This document shows, in pieces, positions 63,704-64,000 of a stretch of 64,000 bases of DNA. A model generated the notes under the pieces. It did not search any database. It had not been told where the DNA came from and saw nothing but the letters and a program-made list of their open reading frames with translations. How positions within the stretch are numbered: position 1 is the first letter of the stretch; each line of letters starts with the position of its first letter. Source of the DNA: Thuidium tamariscinum (Eukaryota; Streptophyta; Bryopsida; Hypnales; Thuidiaceae). The position numbers were made by a program, and so were the translations under genes. The stretch lies in the NCBI GenBank assembly GCA_947034885.2, contig OX344750.2, positions 6,988,501 to 7,052,500 on the forward strand. Direction: 5' to 3'.

Positions 63704-64000
63704 GTATGGATCGAAACCCTAATTGGACTCAGACATGGCATTGGTAGTCGATTCTTTGCTACGTGATGCATTATGTGATTCGTAATGGGATAACACCCAG
63801 ACCTCTTCCATGTCACAAATTGGGCGTCCAAAAATGCAGAGTTTTGTAACAATCAATAGTGTTGTACGTGAGATTGGCATTAACCCTCATGAGCTCAAAC
63901 GAAAAATAAAGTTCTTCTTTGGAAGCGAAAATTGGCCATAACAATTTCTAAACTTCTTTCGGATCATTCTAAATGTAGGGCAGAATCTCTTTTTTCTTTC

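Overview
The window looks like nuclear DNA of a land plant, most probably a moss or other bryophyte. It is AT-rich, its genes have short GT-AG introns, and two gene products carry plastid-type N-termini. The main gene fuses a protein kinase to an NB-ARC domain and leucine-rich repeats, an immune-receptor class described from mosses. The organism call is inference from gene content.

Four genes are supported. (1) Minus strand, 20636 to 13194: a kinase-NBS-LRR receptor of 2366 predicted residues in three exons joined by two phase-0 introns. Its last exon holds thirteen near-identical 96-residue blocks (four LRRs each) and part of a fourteenth. Decayed LRR units continue past the stop to about 12.1 kb. 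(2) Plus strand, 53252-53743: a DREB-type AP2/ERF gene whose AP2 domain is cut short by a deletion and frame change. (3) Minus strand, 57797 to 54726: a seven-exon gene for a plastid RsmG/GidB-type 16S rRNA methyltransferase, rebuilt here at 289 residues. (4) Plus strand from 62632, running out of the window: a conserved plastid-targeted protein of unknown function, of which two exons are visible.

Most of the rest is transposon-derived. The commonest family has ends reading GGGTGATTGCAAGAAACAC, is about 710-735 bp long, and in the clearest case is flanked by TTA as in PIF/Harbinger elements; about a dozen full or partial copies occur. Others are a 1.4-kb foldback element, a CACTA-type miniature element nested in another repeat, several smaller inverted-repeat elements, a decayed CACTA (Transposase_21) gene near 31.3-32.5 kb and a possible Tc1/mariner relic near 44.0-44.5 kb. 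A multi-kilobase segment is present twice (1-4790 and 36100-40312), with different later insertions in each copy.

Layout: 1-4.8 kb, repeat copy 1 with nested elements; 4.9-10.6 kb, minisatellites and arms in inverted orientation; 11.1-11.3 kb, a short tandem repeat; 12.1-20.6 kb, the receptor and its decayed tail; 20.6-25.7 kb, AT-rich with little content; 25.7-28.6 kb, tandem duplications; 30.2-32.5 kb, the transposase relic; 32.7-41.2 kb, nested repeats and repeat copy 2; 41.2-52.1 kb, AT-rich with relics and one richer island (48.5-49.7 kb); 52.3-57.9 kb, the gene-rich DREB/RsmG pair, convergent around a tandem array; 58-62.3 kb, repeats; 62.6 kb to the end, the plastid protein gene. The receptor region is the most unusual part. 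No operon-like or multi-gene system is visible.
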